From: Acidobacteriota bacterium
GTDB taxonomy: Bacteria > Acidobacteriota > Blastocatellia > Pyrinomonadales > Pyrinomonadaceae
NCBI GenBank assembly: GCA_019639195.1
Contig: JAHBSI010000005.1
Span: 124,001-188,000, forward strand
Length of the DNA: 64,000 bases
Direction: 5' to 3'
Shown: piece by piece, positions 8,632 to 18,356 of the stretch
Position numbering within the stretch: the first letter of the stretch is position 1
Layout of the letters: the number at the start of each line of letters is the position of its first letter
Made by a program: the position numbers and the translations under genes
Notes under the pieces: generated by a model
Told to the model about the DNA's origin: nothing
Databases searched by the model: none
Seen by the model: only the letters and a program-made list of their open reading frames with translations

Positions 8632-10374
8632 ATGAAAGTGATCGGGCGACAGTTCGTGTGTTTGGGGTTTGTGCTGGCGATCCTGGCGCAGGCGATCTTA
8701 GCGCAGACGGTGGCAGATGTTCCGGTCGAGGCTTCGCGGATGCGGGGTGAGATCGAGCGTTTTGGGCAGGACGTCGGGGCGTTTGATCGTCTGTGGCGCT
8801 CGGAACTTTCAGCGGCGAGGATGGCAAGGCTGAGCGAGCGTTACGATCAGGAGCTTGCGACGCTTGCGAAGATGAACTTTGATTCGCTTAGTCACGACGA
8901 TCAGGTCGATTATGTCCTCTTCAAGAACCACCTCGAACACGAGCAGCACGAGATGGCACACTCGAAGGCTCAGTTTGAAGAGATGGCATCGCTCATTCCT
9001 TTTGCCCGAACGATCACGGACCTTGAAGATGCACGCCGCCGGCTCGAATTTGCGGATGCGGCCGCGTCTGCCTCTTTGTTGAACGACCTTGCGAAGCAGA
9101 TCGTTGACACGCAAAAGGCATTTGAGGGCGCGTCTGCGGTAAAACCCAAACGCACCGTTGCGTATCGTGCGGCAAGAACGATCGCCTCACTTCGCGACAC
9201 GTTGAAGCGTTGGTACACGTTCTATAACGGCTACGACCCGAATTTCACCTGGTGGTGCGAATCGCCTTACAAATCGGCGGACGATGCCCTCCAGAAATAC
9301 CAGAATTTCGTGACCACAAAGCTCGTTGGGATCTCGCCCGACGATAAGACAACGATCATCGGCGATCCGATCGGCCGCGAAGCCCTAATTGAAGAATTGC
9401 GGTTTGAGATGATCCCTTACACACCGGAAGAACTGGTTGAGATCGCGAACAAAGAGTTCGATTGGTGCATCGCTGAATTAAAAAAAGCATCGCGTGAGAT
9501 GGGCTACGGCGACGACTATATGAAGGCGATCGAGGCCGTAAAGAAAACCTATGTTCCGCCGGGCAAGCAGCCGGAACTCATCCGTGATTTTGCACGCGAG
9601 GCGATCGATTATGTAAAGAAGAACGACCTTGTCACCGTTCCGCGTGTTGCCGAAGAATCGTGGCGTATGGAGATGATGACGCCCGAAAGACAACTCGTCG
9701 CACCGTTCTTCCTTGGCGGTGAGACGATCCTGGTTAGCTATCCGACCGAGGGAATGACGCAGGAGCAGAAGATGATGTCGATGCGCGGCAACAATCCGCA
9801 TTTCGCTCGTGCCGTCACGCATCACGAACTGATCCCGGGGCATCATCTGCAGGGCTTTATGACCTCGCGATATCGCCCGTATCGACGAATGTTCAGCACT
9901 CCGTTCTGGGTGGAAGGCTGGGCATTGTATTGGGAATTTCTGCTCTGGGACAGAGGCTTTGATAAGACTCCGGAGGACAAGATCGGGGCTCTGTTCTGGC
10001 GTTCGCACCGTGCGGCCCGGATCATCTTTAGTTTGAATTTCCACCTCGGAAAATGGACGCCCGAACAATGCGTTGACCTTCTTGTGAACAAGGTCGGACA
10101 CGAACGCGAGAATGCTCTCGCGGAAGTTCGCCGCTCGTTCGCCGGCGATTACGGTCCGCTTTATCAGATGGCGTATATGATGGGCGGCTTGCAGTTTTAT
10201 GCGCTTCATCACGATCTGGTCGATTCCAAGAAGATGACCGATCGTGCTTTTCACGATGCGATCCTTAAAGAAGGCCCGATCCAGGTGGAGATGGTACGTG
10301 CGGTCCTGACCAATGGGAAACTCTCGAAGGAGCAAAAGCCGAGTTGGCGTTACTACGATCTCGGAAAGAAGTAA
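8632..10374 (+). CDS. Secreted DUF885 family protein, putative metallopeptidase
   Basis: 580 residues with an N-terminal signal peptide (LGFVLAILAQAILAQT). The sequence follows the DUF885 family, including the zinc-protease-like motif HHELIPGHHLQ (about residues 400-410) and the downstream VEGWALYWE segment that supplies the third ligand in HExxH-type families. The family is predicted to be membrane-associated or periplasmic peptidases; the substrate is not known. A GGAGCG site lies upstream of the ATG. It is followed by an M28 peptidase 56 nt later, suggesting a shared role in peptide breakdown. Confidence 0.87.
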   Translation: MKVIGRQFVCLGFVLAILAQAILAQTVADVPVEASRMRGEIERFGQDVGAFDRLWRSELSAARMARLSERYDQELATLAKMNFDSLSHDDQVDYVLFKNHLEHEQHEMAHSKAQFEEMASLIPFARTITDLEDARRRLEFADAAASASLLNDLAKQIVDTQKAFEGASAVKPKRTVAYRAARTIASLRDTLKRWYTFYNGYDPNFTWWCESPYKSADDALQKYQNFVTTKLVGISPDDKTTIIGDPIGREALIEELRFEMIPYTPEELVEIANKEFDWCIAELKKASREMGYGDDYMKAIEAVKKTYVPPGKQPELIRDFAREAIDYVKKNDLVTVPRVAEESWRMEMMTPERQLVAPFFLGGETILVSYPTEGMTQEQKMMSMRGNNPHFARAVTHHELIPGHHLQGFMTSRYRPYRRMFSTPFWVEGWALYWEFLLWDRGFDKTPEDKIGALFWRSHRAARIIFSLNFHLGKWTPEQCVDLLVNKVGHERENALAEVRRSFAGDYGPLYQMAYMMGGLQFYALHHDLVDSKKMTDRAFHDAILKEGPIQVEMVRAVLTNGKLSKEQKPSWRYYDLGKK

Positions 10375-10430
10375 GGTCGTCGGGTACAGAACAAAAGCGA
10401 GTGGTTGTTCGTAATACACGCCGGAAGATT

Positions 10431-11813
10431 ATGAAAAAGAACATTTTTGTCACGAGGATAATCCTCACTATCGTTGCATTTTCGACATTTGCTGCGGCTC
10501 AGGCCGTTGCCCCGGCAGGGCCTGTACTTGAACGCGATGTTCGGGCCGAAATGTATTTTCTTGCGAGCGATGCGATGCAGGGCCGCGGTTCGGGCACAAA
10601 GTTCGAGCGTATCGCGGCCGAATACATCGGCTCACAGTTTATGCAGTTCGGCCTTGAGCCTGCGGGCGAACCCGGATTCGACGGAAAGCCGACATTCGTG
10701 CAGACCGTTCAGGCGCCGGCTCGCGAAACCTTGCAGAGTCTTGCGATCGAAGGGACGTCGATCAAACTCGGTGATGACCTTATCGTCTTTGCGATCGCAG
10801 GGAAAGAGATCAGCGGTCCGATCCAGCATGCAAAACCCGGCGATACGGCCAAGAAAGGCGCGATCGTTATTCTTTCGCTGCCTGCGGATACGAAGTTCGA
10901 GGACGTTCAGGGAGCGATCCGCCAGATGAGCCGTGACGGTGCGGCGGCCGTGATAATGGTCGAGACAACGGAGATCCGGGCAAATTGGGCTGAGGTTGCT
11001 GCTAGGAAGGCCTTGTTAGGCAGATTCGGTACGCTTTTGGCCGTATCGACAAAGGCCGGCGAAGAACTGTCAAAACTCGCCGACGGTGCTGCATTGACGC
11101 TGAAAGGTACTTTTGAGGCCGCGGCCCCGACCTATACGTGGAACGCCATTGGTAAGATCACCGGCACCGATGCGACGCTCGGCTCACAAGTCATTTTGAT
11201 CAGCTCGCACCTCGATCACCTTGGTGTTCGCGACAATGCTCCCGGCGACGATAAGATCTTCAATGGTGCGGATGATGACGCATCCGGAACCGTCGCAGTG
11301 CTTGAGGTCGCGCGTGCCCTCGGTGCCGGCAAGAAGCCGAAACGCACGGTCTATTTTGTCTGCTTTGGCAGCGAAGAAGCGGGAGGATTCGGTGCAGGAT
11401 ATTTTGTAAAGAATCTGCCGTTTCCGCAGGACAAATTCGTTGCGAATCTTGAGTTCGAAATGATCGGCCGGCCGGACGCGAAAGTTAAGCCCGATGAGCT
11501 TTGGCTGACGGGCTATGAACGCTCAAACCTCGGCCCCGAACTCGCCAAACGCGGTGCAAAGCTCGTCCAGGATCCGCATCCGGAAGAGAATTTCTTCCGG
11601 CGCTCGGACAATTACACGCTTGCACGGCAGGGGATAATTGCCCACACCGTTTCAAGCTTCGGGCTGCACAAGGACTACCATCACGCGAGCGATGAGATCA
11701 AGACGATCGACTTCGCCCATATGACGCACGCGATCAATTCGATGATCGAACCAATTCGCTGGCTCGTAAATTCCGATTTCGTCCCTCAGTGGAACGAAGG
11801 AATGAAACCGTAG
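10431..11813 (+). CDS. Secreted M28 family zinc aminopeptidase with PA domain
   Basis: 461 residues starting MKKNIFVTRIILTIVAF, a signal peptide; the frame is open further upstream but would overlap the previous gene, and GGAAG sits just before this ATG. A protease-associated insert occupies about residues 95-225. The M28 metal ligands are visible in order: SSHLDHLG (His), NGADDDASGT (Asp), GSEEAG (catalytic and metal-binding Glu), EMIGRPD (Asp) and KDYHHASDE (His). It probably removes N-terminal amino acids from peptides in the periplasm or outside the cell. Confidence 0.9.
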   Translation: MKKNIFVTRIILTIVAFSTFAAAQAVAPAGPVLERDVRAEMYFLASDAMQGRGSGTKFERIAAEYIGSQFMQFGLEPAGEPGFDGKPTFVQTVQAPARETLQSLAIEGTSIKLGDDLIVFAIAGKEISGPIQHAKPGDTAKKGAIVILSLPADTKFEDVQGAIRQMSRDGAAAVIMVETTEIRANWAEVAARKALLGRFGTLLAVSTKAGEELSKLADGAALTLKGTFEAAAPTYTWNAIGKITGTDATLGSQVILISSHLDHLGVRDNAPGDDKIFNGADDDASGTVAVLEVARALGAGKKPKRTVYFVCFGSEEAGGFGAGYFVKNLPFPQDKFVANLEFEMIGRPDAKVKPDELWLTGYERSNLGPELAKRGAKLVQDPHPEENFFRRSDNYTLARQGIIAHTVSSFGLHKDYHHASDEIKTIDFAHMTHAINSMIEPIRWLVNSDFVPQWNEGMKP

Positions 11814-11823
11814 GCTGCTCGGC

Positions 11824-12234
11824 CTAAATAATATGGTCGGCAAATTTAAAGCCGACGAGCGACAGCGGTATAAAGATCACGAGACTGATGAGCACGAACC
11901 AAATCGGCTGCGGCCAGACGGTCGCAGTCGCAATGGAACCCGCGCTCAGCAACGCACCGACCACGATCGCGAGAGTTGCTCCCTGACTCCAGCGTCTGCC
12001 CATCTTTGTCGAGATGAATCCGCCGGCGAATGCCGCAATTGCGTAGCCGATCGCGACCGCAACGAACGCCAGGGTCGGATACGTTCGCATGTACGCCGCC
12101 ATGTCGCCTTCGCGTGCGTATTCGAGATTGACCGGCGGAAAAGGCGGAAATATCGTTGCGATCATATACGCGATCCAGATGATCCCGACCGCCGCCACCA
12201 TTGCTGTTACAATTGCGAGAATCTTTCGTCCCAT
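11824..12234 (-). CDS. Small four-helix membrane protein of unknown function
   Basis: 136 residues with four hydrophobic segments (about 5-27, 55-77, 85-107, 110-132) and the short loop STKMGRRW between the second and third, which recalls transporters but is not diagnostic. A very good GGAGGTAAG site precedes the ATG, so the gene is likely real and well translated. It is convergent with the M28 gene, with only 10 nt between the stops. I do not recognise the family. Confidence 0.8.
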   Translation of the reverse strand: MGRKILAIVTAMVAAVGIIWIAYMIATIFPPFPPVNLEYAREGDMAAYMRTYPTLAFVAVAIGYAIAAFAGGFISTKMGRRWSQGATLAIVVGALLSAGSIATATVWPQPIWFVLISLVIFIPLSLVGFKFADHII

Positions 12235-12418
12235 GTCTTACCTCCATTTTTTCAATTATCGGGTCGCCATATCTTTGGTTTACGCCCGAAAACCGTCAAT
12301 GTCAAGAATTTCGGTGGTCTGAGCAAGATTCTCCTTTGTCCGGAATCTCTTGCATATTAGAATATCTGCATGCTTCGATCCTGCGTTCTTGCAAACACCG
12401 AGGCAGGCATTTTTGTTG

Positions 12419-15400
12419 ATGACCCCAGAGCGCTGGCGCGAGATCGAAGAGGTTTTTCACTCCTGCTTGGAAAAAGATCCGGCGGAACGAAAGGCCTTGC
12501 TCGACGGCATCTCCGCAAGCGACGCTGACCTTGCACAAGAGGTCGAAAAACTCCTCTCGCAATTTGCCCAGGCCGAGAGTTTTATCGAAGAGCCGATAAC
12601 GCCGCAGGCCAAAGGCGAAGTTCTGGCCGCACTTTTTGATGACACCGATGTCGATCCGCTGATCGGCACGACCCTCGGCGCATATCGGATCGAACGTGAG
12701 ATCGGCCGCGGCGGCATGGGAGCGGTCTATGAGGCGACGCGGTCGGATGGCGAATTTCGCCGAAAGGCCGCGATCAAGGTCGTTAAACGCGGTATCGATA
12801 CGGATTTTGTCCTTCGCCGCTTTCGGAATGAAAGGCAGATACTTGCCGCCCTTGATCATCCCTACATTACGCGCTTGATCGATGGCGGAACGACCGCCGA
12901 CGGACGCCCGTATTTTGTAATGGACCTGATCGACGGCGAGCCGCTCTATGCGTTCGCCGACAAAGCGCACCTCTCGCTAAACGATCGCTTGAAGCTCTTC
13001 GGCAGAATTTGCCAGGCCGTCGAATACGCTCACGAACGGCGAATAATCCACCGCGACCTCAAACCCGGGAATATATTCGTTGCATCAGACGGGTCACCGC
13101 GGCTGCTTGACTTCGGCATTGCAAAGCTCCTTGATGCAGAGCTTGCCAGCGACACTCTTCAGCCGACGGCAACGGCGATCCGGATGATGACCGTCGATTA
13201 TGCAAGTCCGGAACAGGTTCGCGGCGAGACGGTCACATACGCTTCTGATATTTACAGCCTTGGAGTGATCCTTTACGAGCTGCTTTCCGGCCGGCGGCCT
13301 TATCGGGTCGAGAGCCGCAATTCACTTGAGGCGGCAAGAGCTGTGTGCGACCAGGAACCACTGCCGCCGAGCCAGGCGATCGACGATCAAAGTCTGCAAA
13401 CCCCGAAGCAGCGAGGCTCTGAGGAAAGTTTGACCGGCCGTGAGATCGCGGAGGCCCGGAACGGAACTCCGACGGACATCGAGAACATGCTTGCAGGCGA
13501 TCTCGACAATATCGTGATGCGCTGTTTGCGAAAGCTCCCGTCTGAGCGGTATCAATCCGTGGCTGACCTTCGCATGGACATTGAAGGATACCTTGGCGGC
13601 GAAAAGCTCGACCTTGTGTCCTTTCAGTCGTTTCATTCCGGTGGCCGCGGGGGCGATGAGTCAAAGGTTCTTGCGGTCCTGCCGCTGAGTTTTCTCGACC
13701 CCGGCACCGGGCACGCACCGGATGACAGTTCTGCATACCTGACGATGGGGATCGCGGACGCGATAATCAGCCGACTCGCCGGCGTTGGCAAGCTCACGGT
13801 CCGGCCGACCAGTTCGATAGCTCGTTTTAACGGAAAGACGCTGAACCCGTTGCGGGTAGGCCGTGAACTCGAAACGGATTTTGTTCTTGATGGCCGGATA
13901 CGGCGTTTTGGTGAAAGGATCCGAGTTTCGTTCCAGCTTCTTGAGGTCGAAAAAGGTGCCGCGATCTGGGCAGGACATTTTGACGAGAGCACAAAGGAGA
14001 TCCTCGATCTGGAGGACGCTGTTTCGGAGAATGTCGTAAAGGTCCTCACTCCAAAGCTCACAGGGGCTGAAAAACGCCGTCTGGCTCGTCGCGAGACCAA
14101 TGACCCGAGAGCGCACGATGCATATCTCCGCGGGCGTTTTTACTGGAATCATTTCACAGGCTCGGCCATCCAGATGGCATTCGAAGGTTTTCAGGACGCA
14201 GTTGACCTCGATCCTAATTACGCCCTTGCATACGTGGGGATCGCAGATTGCTATATGTGGTCTGCGATCTACGGCCTAACGCCGTCTTTAGACTCGCTCG
14301 AACGCTCCGAGTCCGCAGCAAGAAAGGCGATCGCGATCGACGCAGGTCTTGGTGAGGCATATGCGTCGCTAGGCTTGGTTCTTTGCTCGCGATTCGACTA
14401 CGCAGAAGCCGAAGAGTGTTTCAAGAAGGCGCTCGACCTTAATCCGGGCTATTCTCTCGCCCACGAATGGTACGCCGCTCTGCTGATCACGACCGGCCGA
14501 ACCGATCGCGGCCGCGAGGAGATCGAGATCGCCGGAAGGCTTGATCCACTCTCGCTGCGGACACAGATCCTCGTGACGTGGTACCAGTACCAACTCGGCG
14601 ATGTTGACCGAGCGTTCGAAAGGGCACGGGAGATCGTGCGGCCGGACCCGAATTTTGCTCAGGGACAGACCCAGCTTGCCTTCATTGCATCGTTTGCCGG
14701 GAAGTGCGAGGAAGCACTCGCAGCCGGTGAAAAGGCAGGTCAGCTTGCACCCGGCCTCTCGCTCGTCACCTTTGAGCGGGCGTGTGTTTTCGCATCTTGC
14801 GGGTTACCCGGGCAAGCGGCGAAAATGCGGGACGAATTGGTCGAACGCGCAAAACGTGAGTTCGTAAAGCCGATGTTTATTGGCTACGCGTCTCTTGCTG
14901 CCGGTGACCGAGAGGCAGCGGTCAAATATTTTAGCACCGCGTTCGATGAGTGCGATCCGTGGATGGTGTGGTTCAATACGGAACCGCGTCTCGATGTGGT
15001 TCGAGACGATGAACTATTCGCTCCACTTTTCGCGAAAATGTGCGAAAAGCTCGACGCCTTTAAAGGCCAGACGGCACTTGTAGAAAAAGGCCCGAGCAGC
15101 ACGGATGAGTTCCATCAGGCAGAAACCGAGATCCAGGTATCGAGGCGATGGACGGGAAAAGCCGTCGCCAAAGCAGCGGCGGTCGCAGCGGTAGTAGTGA
15201 CCTGCGCCGTTGGTGCTCTGCATTTTTCGGGGGCAGCTCAGCTAGGCAATGTCGTGTCCTTGCTATCTAGGCGAGAGCCTGTTCGTTCAGGAACCACAAT
15301 CGCGGTCCTTCCGTTCAAAAATGACACGGGCGACCTTTCGAATGACTATCTCGTTAGCGGCGTCGCGGACTCGATCGCGGGGACACTCGGCCTTTTTGAA

Positions 15401-16660
15401 AAGCTGCGCGTCATTTCTCAGAACACCATTGCAAAGATCGATCCCGGTGTCTCGCCGATCGAGGCTGGAAAACTGGTTGGCGCCGAAACGGTTATCGCAG
15501 GTGTTGTCAGGAGAGAGAACGATGAGATGAGCGTCTCTGCAAAGGTGCTTGATGTCGCCTCCGGCCGAACGATCACAGAATTTACGATGAACGAGCGGCT
15601 CGACCGCATGGCCGAAATGCAGGCCGCGATACAGAAAAAGCTGCTCGCGGTGTTTGAAATTGTTGAGCCGACCGGCAGTGCGGATCACAGCTACACCGAA
15701 AGCAGCCGAGCGTTTGACCTCTACCTGAAGGGCGAGTTCGAGCGTCATAAAGCTACGCCGGCAGGGATCACTGCATGTATTGCGAATTATCAAGACGCGA
15801 TCGCCGCCGACGCAGACTATGCCCTTGCCTTTCAGGGCCTTGCGCTCGCCTACCGTTCGGCACCTGCATACGGTGTCATGTCGCCCGAAGAAGCATATCC
15901 AAAGGCACGTGACGCCGCCATGACAGCACTCAGGCTTGACCCGACGCTTTCTACCCCCTACGTGACGCTTGCGTCGATCCAGGCGACATACGACTGGGAC
16001 TTCAATGGTGCTGAGCGCCAATATCAGGAAGCGCTTCGCAGGGCTCCGAACAACTCGGAAGCTCATTATTCGTACGGTAACTTTCTCGTTGCAATGCAGC
16101 GTACGGACGGAGCAATGCACGAATATCGCCTCGCGCAGCAGGCCGATCCTCTTAATTTGAATACAGCGACGAATATCAGCTGGGCACTGTACGTCGCGGG
16201 GCGGTACGATGAGGCGTCAGAGCAGATAAAGCAGGTGATCCAACGTGATCCGAGTTTCGCGAGGGCGTACTTGAATCTCGGCGAGATCCAGCAGCAGCAG
16301 GGAAAGTATTCGCAGGCCGTTGAGTCGGTCAAAAAGGCCTTTGACCTTTCGAAAGACCCCTTGACGGAGATGGCCCTCGGTCATGTTTACGCATCGGCCG
16401 GTCGGCGAAAGGAGGCCCTGGAGATCGCTCTCTCGCTCGAAGAACGAGCCCGGAAAGGCGAGGTTTCAACGTTTCTGCCGGCGGTCGTCTATGCCGGCCT
16501 GGATGACAAGGATAAGGCCTTCTACTGGCTCGAACGAGCGTATCAGCAGCGTTCGAACTGGCTGACTCTTCTGAACGCAGGCCACAGACTAAAGAACCTT
16601 CGCTCCGATCCGCGCTTTGACGACCTGCTTCATCGCGTCGGCTTACCGAAGAACAAATAA
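12419..16660 (+). CDS. Giant Ser/Thr protein kinase with two TolB/FlgO-like plus TPR halves
   Basis: 1413 residues from the ATG at 12419, the start typical of these kinases (MTPERWREIEEVF). The kinase domain spans about residues 88-400: glycine loop IGRGGMGAVY (95-104), Lys120 in AAIKVV, HRDLKPGN (211-218), DFG (231-233), and YASPEQVRGE. It is followed by a TolB/FlgO-like domain (VLAVLPLSFLD near 416), TPR repeats, one hydrophobic transmembrane stretch (about 915-937), then a second TolB/FlgO-like domain (IAVLPFKNDTGD near 958) and more TPRs. All catalytic residues are present, so it should be active. The single membrane pass puts the kinase and first half on one side and the second half outside. 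Convergent with the next gene through a shared hairpin. Confidence 0.9.
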   Translation: MTPERWREIEEVFHSCLEKDPAERKALLDGISASDADLAQEVEKLLSQFAQAESFIEEPITPQAKGEVLAALFDDTDVDPLIGTTLGAYRIEREIGRGGMGAVYEATRSDGEFRRKAAIKVVKRGIDTDFVLRRFRNERQILAALDHPYITRLIDGGTTADGRPYFVMDLIDGEPLYAFADKAHLSLNDRLKLFGRICQAVEYAHERRIIHRDLKPGNIFVASDGSPRLLDFGIAKLLDAELASDTLQPTATAIRMMTVDYASPEQVRGETVTYASDIYSLGVILYELLSGRRPYRVESRNSLEAARAVCDQEPLPPSQAIDDQSLQTPKQRGSEESLTGREIAEARNGTPTDIENMLAGDLDNIVMRCLRKLPSERYQSVADLRMDIEGYLGGEKLDLVSFQSFHSGGRGGDESKVLAVLPLSFLDPGTGHAPDDSSAYLTMGIADAIISRLAGVGKLTVRPTSSIARFNGKTLNPLRVGRELETDFVLDGRIRRFGERIRVSFQLLEVEKGAAIWAGHFDESTKEILDLEDAVSENVVKVLTPKLTGAEKRRLARRETNDPRAHDAYLRGRFYWNHFTGSAIQMAFEGFQDAVDLDPNYALAYVGIADCYMWSAIYGLTPSLDSLERSESAARKAIAIDAGLGEAYASLGLVLCSRFDYAEAEECFKKALDLNPGYSLAHEWYAALLITTGRTDRGREEIEIAGRLDPLSLRTQILVTWYQYQLGDVDRAFERAREIVRPDPNFAQGQTQLAFIASFAGKCEEALAAGEKAGQLAPGLSLVTFERACVFASCGLPGQAAKMRDELVERAKREFVKPMFIGYASLAAGDREAAVKYFSTAFDECDPWMVWFNTEPRLDVVRDDELFAPLFAKMCEKLDAFKGQTALVEKGPSSTDEFHQAETEIQVSRRWTGKAVAKAAAVAAVVVTCAVGALHFSGAAQLGNVVSLLSRREPVRSGTTIAVLPFKNDTGDLSNDYLVSGVADSIAGTLGLFEKLRVISQNTIAKIDPGVSPIEAGKLVGAETVIAGVVRRENDEMSVSAKVLDVASGRTITEFTMNERLDRMAEMQAAIQKKLLAVFEIVEPTGSADHSYTESSRAFDLYLKGEFERHKATPAGITACIANYQDAIAADADYALAFQGLALAYRSAPAYGVMSPEEAYPKARDAAMTALRLDPTLSTPYVTLASIQATYDWDFNGAERQYQEALRRAPNNSEAHYSYGNFLVAMQRTDGAMHEYRLAQQADPLNLNTATNISWALYVAGRYDEASEQIKQVIQRDPSFARAYLNLGEIQQQQGKYSQAVESVKKAFDLSKDPLTEMALGHVYASAGRRKEALEIALSLEERARKGEVSTFLPAVVYAGLDDKDKAFYWLERAYQQRSNWLTLLNAGHRLKNLRSDPRFDDLLHRVGLPKNK

Positions 16661-16695
16661 AAGCGGAGGAACGCCGCATCGACCTTCCTCCGCTT
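16661..16695 (+). terminator. Hairpin terminator between convergent genes
   Basis: A perfect 10-bp stem (16661-16670 with 16686-16695) separates the kinase stop and the stop at 16716 on the other strand. There is no strong T-run on the plus side; the minus side continues TTATTTGTTC. Confidence 0.65.
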
Positions 16696-16715
16696 CAAGA
16701 GTTGGTGATCAATTA

Positions 16716-18155
16716 TCAAGCACCGACCGCATTTACGATCGCCTGGGCGGCTTGTTCGACAATAGCCGAGATGATATCGTCACCGTCCGACTTTGCTTTG
16801 ACCTTGAACGTCTTAGCCAGCTTCGACGAATTGTCCGCCAAGGATAGCAGTTGAACGTCCAGGGTGAGCTCGTCCTTTGACTTCACATCTCCCGAGAGAT
16901 TCGCTGCCGAAACGATCGTGGTCGTGGCCATCTGCCCTGCGATATTGCCGGCGACACTGCCAGTGTGCCCGATCCCTGTCTGGCTTACGACCGAACCTAG
17001 CATCTTCCCGAATCCGCCGAAACCTCCGCCACCCTTCTTGTGAGAAACGGTAGCATTCAGAACGAGGTCGCATTGCTTTTCACGAGCCTCTGCGGTTGCT
17101 GCCGAAGCAAGTTTTGCCTCCAGGATCACAAGCTCGACCTTTGTCCCCTTGAGATATGTGCCAAGGGTATTGGCGATCGCAAGTGCAAGGTCGTTTGCGG
17201 CTATGCCGGAAGATACGGTGCCCGTCTTCACACCCGCGAGGCCGATGCGAACCGTACCTTCTTTCTTCGGGCCGAGGTCGGTTGCCGAAACAACGGACGC
17301 TGAGTTCGCCTGTTGAATGCTCGAATTTAGGCTCGACGAGGAATCAGGTGTCGAGTACGTGCTGCTCGACATCGAACCGCTCGAATAGCTCGATGAAGAA
17401 TTCGATGCGGAGTACATATCCGCTGCATTCTTAACTTCGCGATAGTCCTTTGGCACTTCAAAAAGAGCCGGATCAAGGGTAGCCTTTGAGAGTTCGATAA
17501 CCTCGCTGATGGTCGAGAACGTTTCCTTACCTGACTGATCGAACGATGTCATCTTCTGCCAGACCGGATAGCCGGACTTTGCGGTTCCGATCGTCTTTGG
17601 AACAACCTTGTCGGTGCAGCCGCTGTTGAGCCCCGCGACACGCGGAACATACTGCCTGTCTTGTGAACACTGCAGAGCAAATTCCGCGTCGATCACCCAC
17701 ATATCCATCTCCATCTTCGTTTTGGTCGGATTGCAGGCATCAGGCGAGGATTCCATTACGACGGTCTGGATGATGTGACGTGCGTTGTAGCCAAACATCT
17801 GCTTTCGCTCGCCTGTATCTTTGATCGTGGTGGTAACGTACATCGTTCCGCCCTTTTTCACAGGTGCCGGTTCACCCGGCTTTGATACCTGCGTCGAGGA
17901 GCTGCCGTCCTCGTAGTACGTGACCATATAGGTTTCCGCTGCAGGGTTCATTTGAACATCACGCCGCAGGTCGCACTGTGTGAGAGTAATCATCATCCCA
18001 TTCATCATTTCAGTGCGGCTGCGTTTGCCTTTTATGTATGTCGTATTCTGGCTCGACTGGCCGCTCATCGTCTGTCTCGTGGTGATCTTTACGTCGGCAA
18101 ATGCTGTCGCCGAAAAGCAAAGGATCGCGATCAATATAAATAGCTTTTTGGTCAT
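16716..18155 (-). CDS. Secreted two-domain protein of unknown function
   Basis: 479 residues. A signal peptide (MTKKLFILIAILCFSATAFA) precedes a domain like those described as DUF4412 (TTRQTMSGQSSQNTTYIKGKRSRTE is typical in style), then a Ser-rich linker at about 255-285, then a C-terminal region (GTVRIGLAGVKTGTVSSG onward) resembling CsgG-like or TolB-like outer membrane proteins, with a Gly-rich loop KKGGGGFGGFGK. An AGAGGATAAAG site precedes the ATG. The gene lies in the same orientation as the VOC-like gene and the sigma factor, and has a promoter-like motif shared with the VOC-like gene (see findings). Function unknown. Confidence 0.75.
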   Translation of the reverse strand: MTKKLFILIAILCFSATAFADVKITTRQTMSGQSSQNTTYIKGKRSRTEMMNGMMITLTQCDLRRDVQMNPAAETYMVTYYEDGSSSTQVSKPGEPAPVKKGGTMYVTTTIKDTGERKQMFGYNARHIIQTVVMESSPDACNPTKTKMEMDMWVIDAEFALQCSQDRQYVPRVAGLNSGCTDKVVPKTIGTAKSGYPVWQKMTSFDQSGKETFSTISEVIELSKATLDPALFEVPKDYREVKNAADMYSASNSSSSYSSGSMSSSTYSTPDSSSSLNSSIQQANSASVVSATDLGPKKEGTVRIGLAGVKTGTVSSGIAANDLALAIANTLGTYLKGTKVELVILEAKLASAATAEAREKQCDLVLNATVSHKKGGGGFGGFGKMLGSVVSQTGIGHTGSVAGNIAGQMATTTIVSAANLSGDVKSKDELTLDVQLLSLADNSSKLAKTFKVKAKSDGDDIISAIVEQAAQAIVNAVGA

Positions 18156-18210
18156 TTCTTTATCCTCTTAAAATGGCTTTGGATTCTCGGCTTTTTTGCT
18201 GCCGTCACTA

Positions 18211-18242
18211 AGAAAGGCGAAGCTCGGCCGAAGAAAGTATCA
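18211..18242 (-). promoter_or_regulatory. Promoter-like motif A (shared with motif B at 18962-18993)
   Basis: Read on the minus strand it is TGATACTTT, 12 bases, then TTCGCCTTTCT. The same two blocks with the same 12-base gap occur upstream of the VOC-like gene. Motif A ends 55 nt before the ATG at 18155. It may be a promoter for the neighbouring ECF-like sigma factor. Confidence 0.5.
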
Positions 18243-18284
18243 TCCGGAGACGAATCTTTTTTCGATAGTGTCTCTAAACGGGGA

Positions 18285-18321
18285 ACCGGGACGAACTCTT
18301 TAGAAAAGAGCGCGTCCCGGT
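18285..18321 (-). terminator. Bipartite hairpin, putative terminator of the VOC-like gene
   Basis: An outer 9-bp stem (18285-18293 with 18313-18321) encloses an inner CTCTT/AAGAG stem (18296-18300 with 18306-18310). It is 36 nt past the stop at 18357. No clear T-run follows, so it could equally be an RNA-stabilising hairpin. Confidence 0.5.
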
Positions 18322-18356
18322 CGTTTGGTAAGCCTTAAAAGGCGGGAAAAGAAAAG

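Noticed and set aside
9478..10419. Long minus-strand frame opposite the DUF885 gene
   Set aside because: It lies antisense to a well-supported gene and has no recognisable motif; typical shadow frame in GC-rich DNA.
10344..10430. Upstream extension of the M28 peptidase gene
   Set aside because: It would overlap the previous gene and put 29 charged residues before an evident signal peptide.
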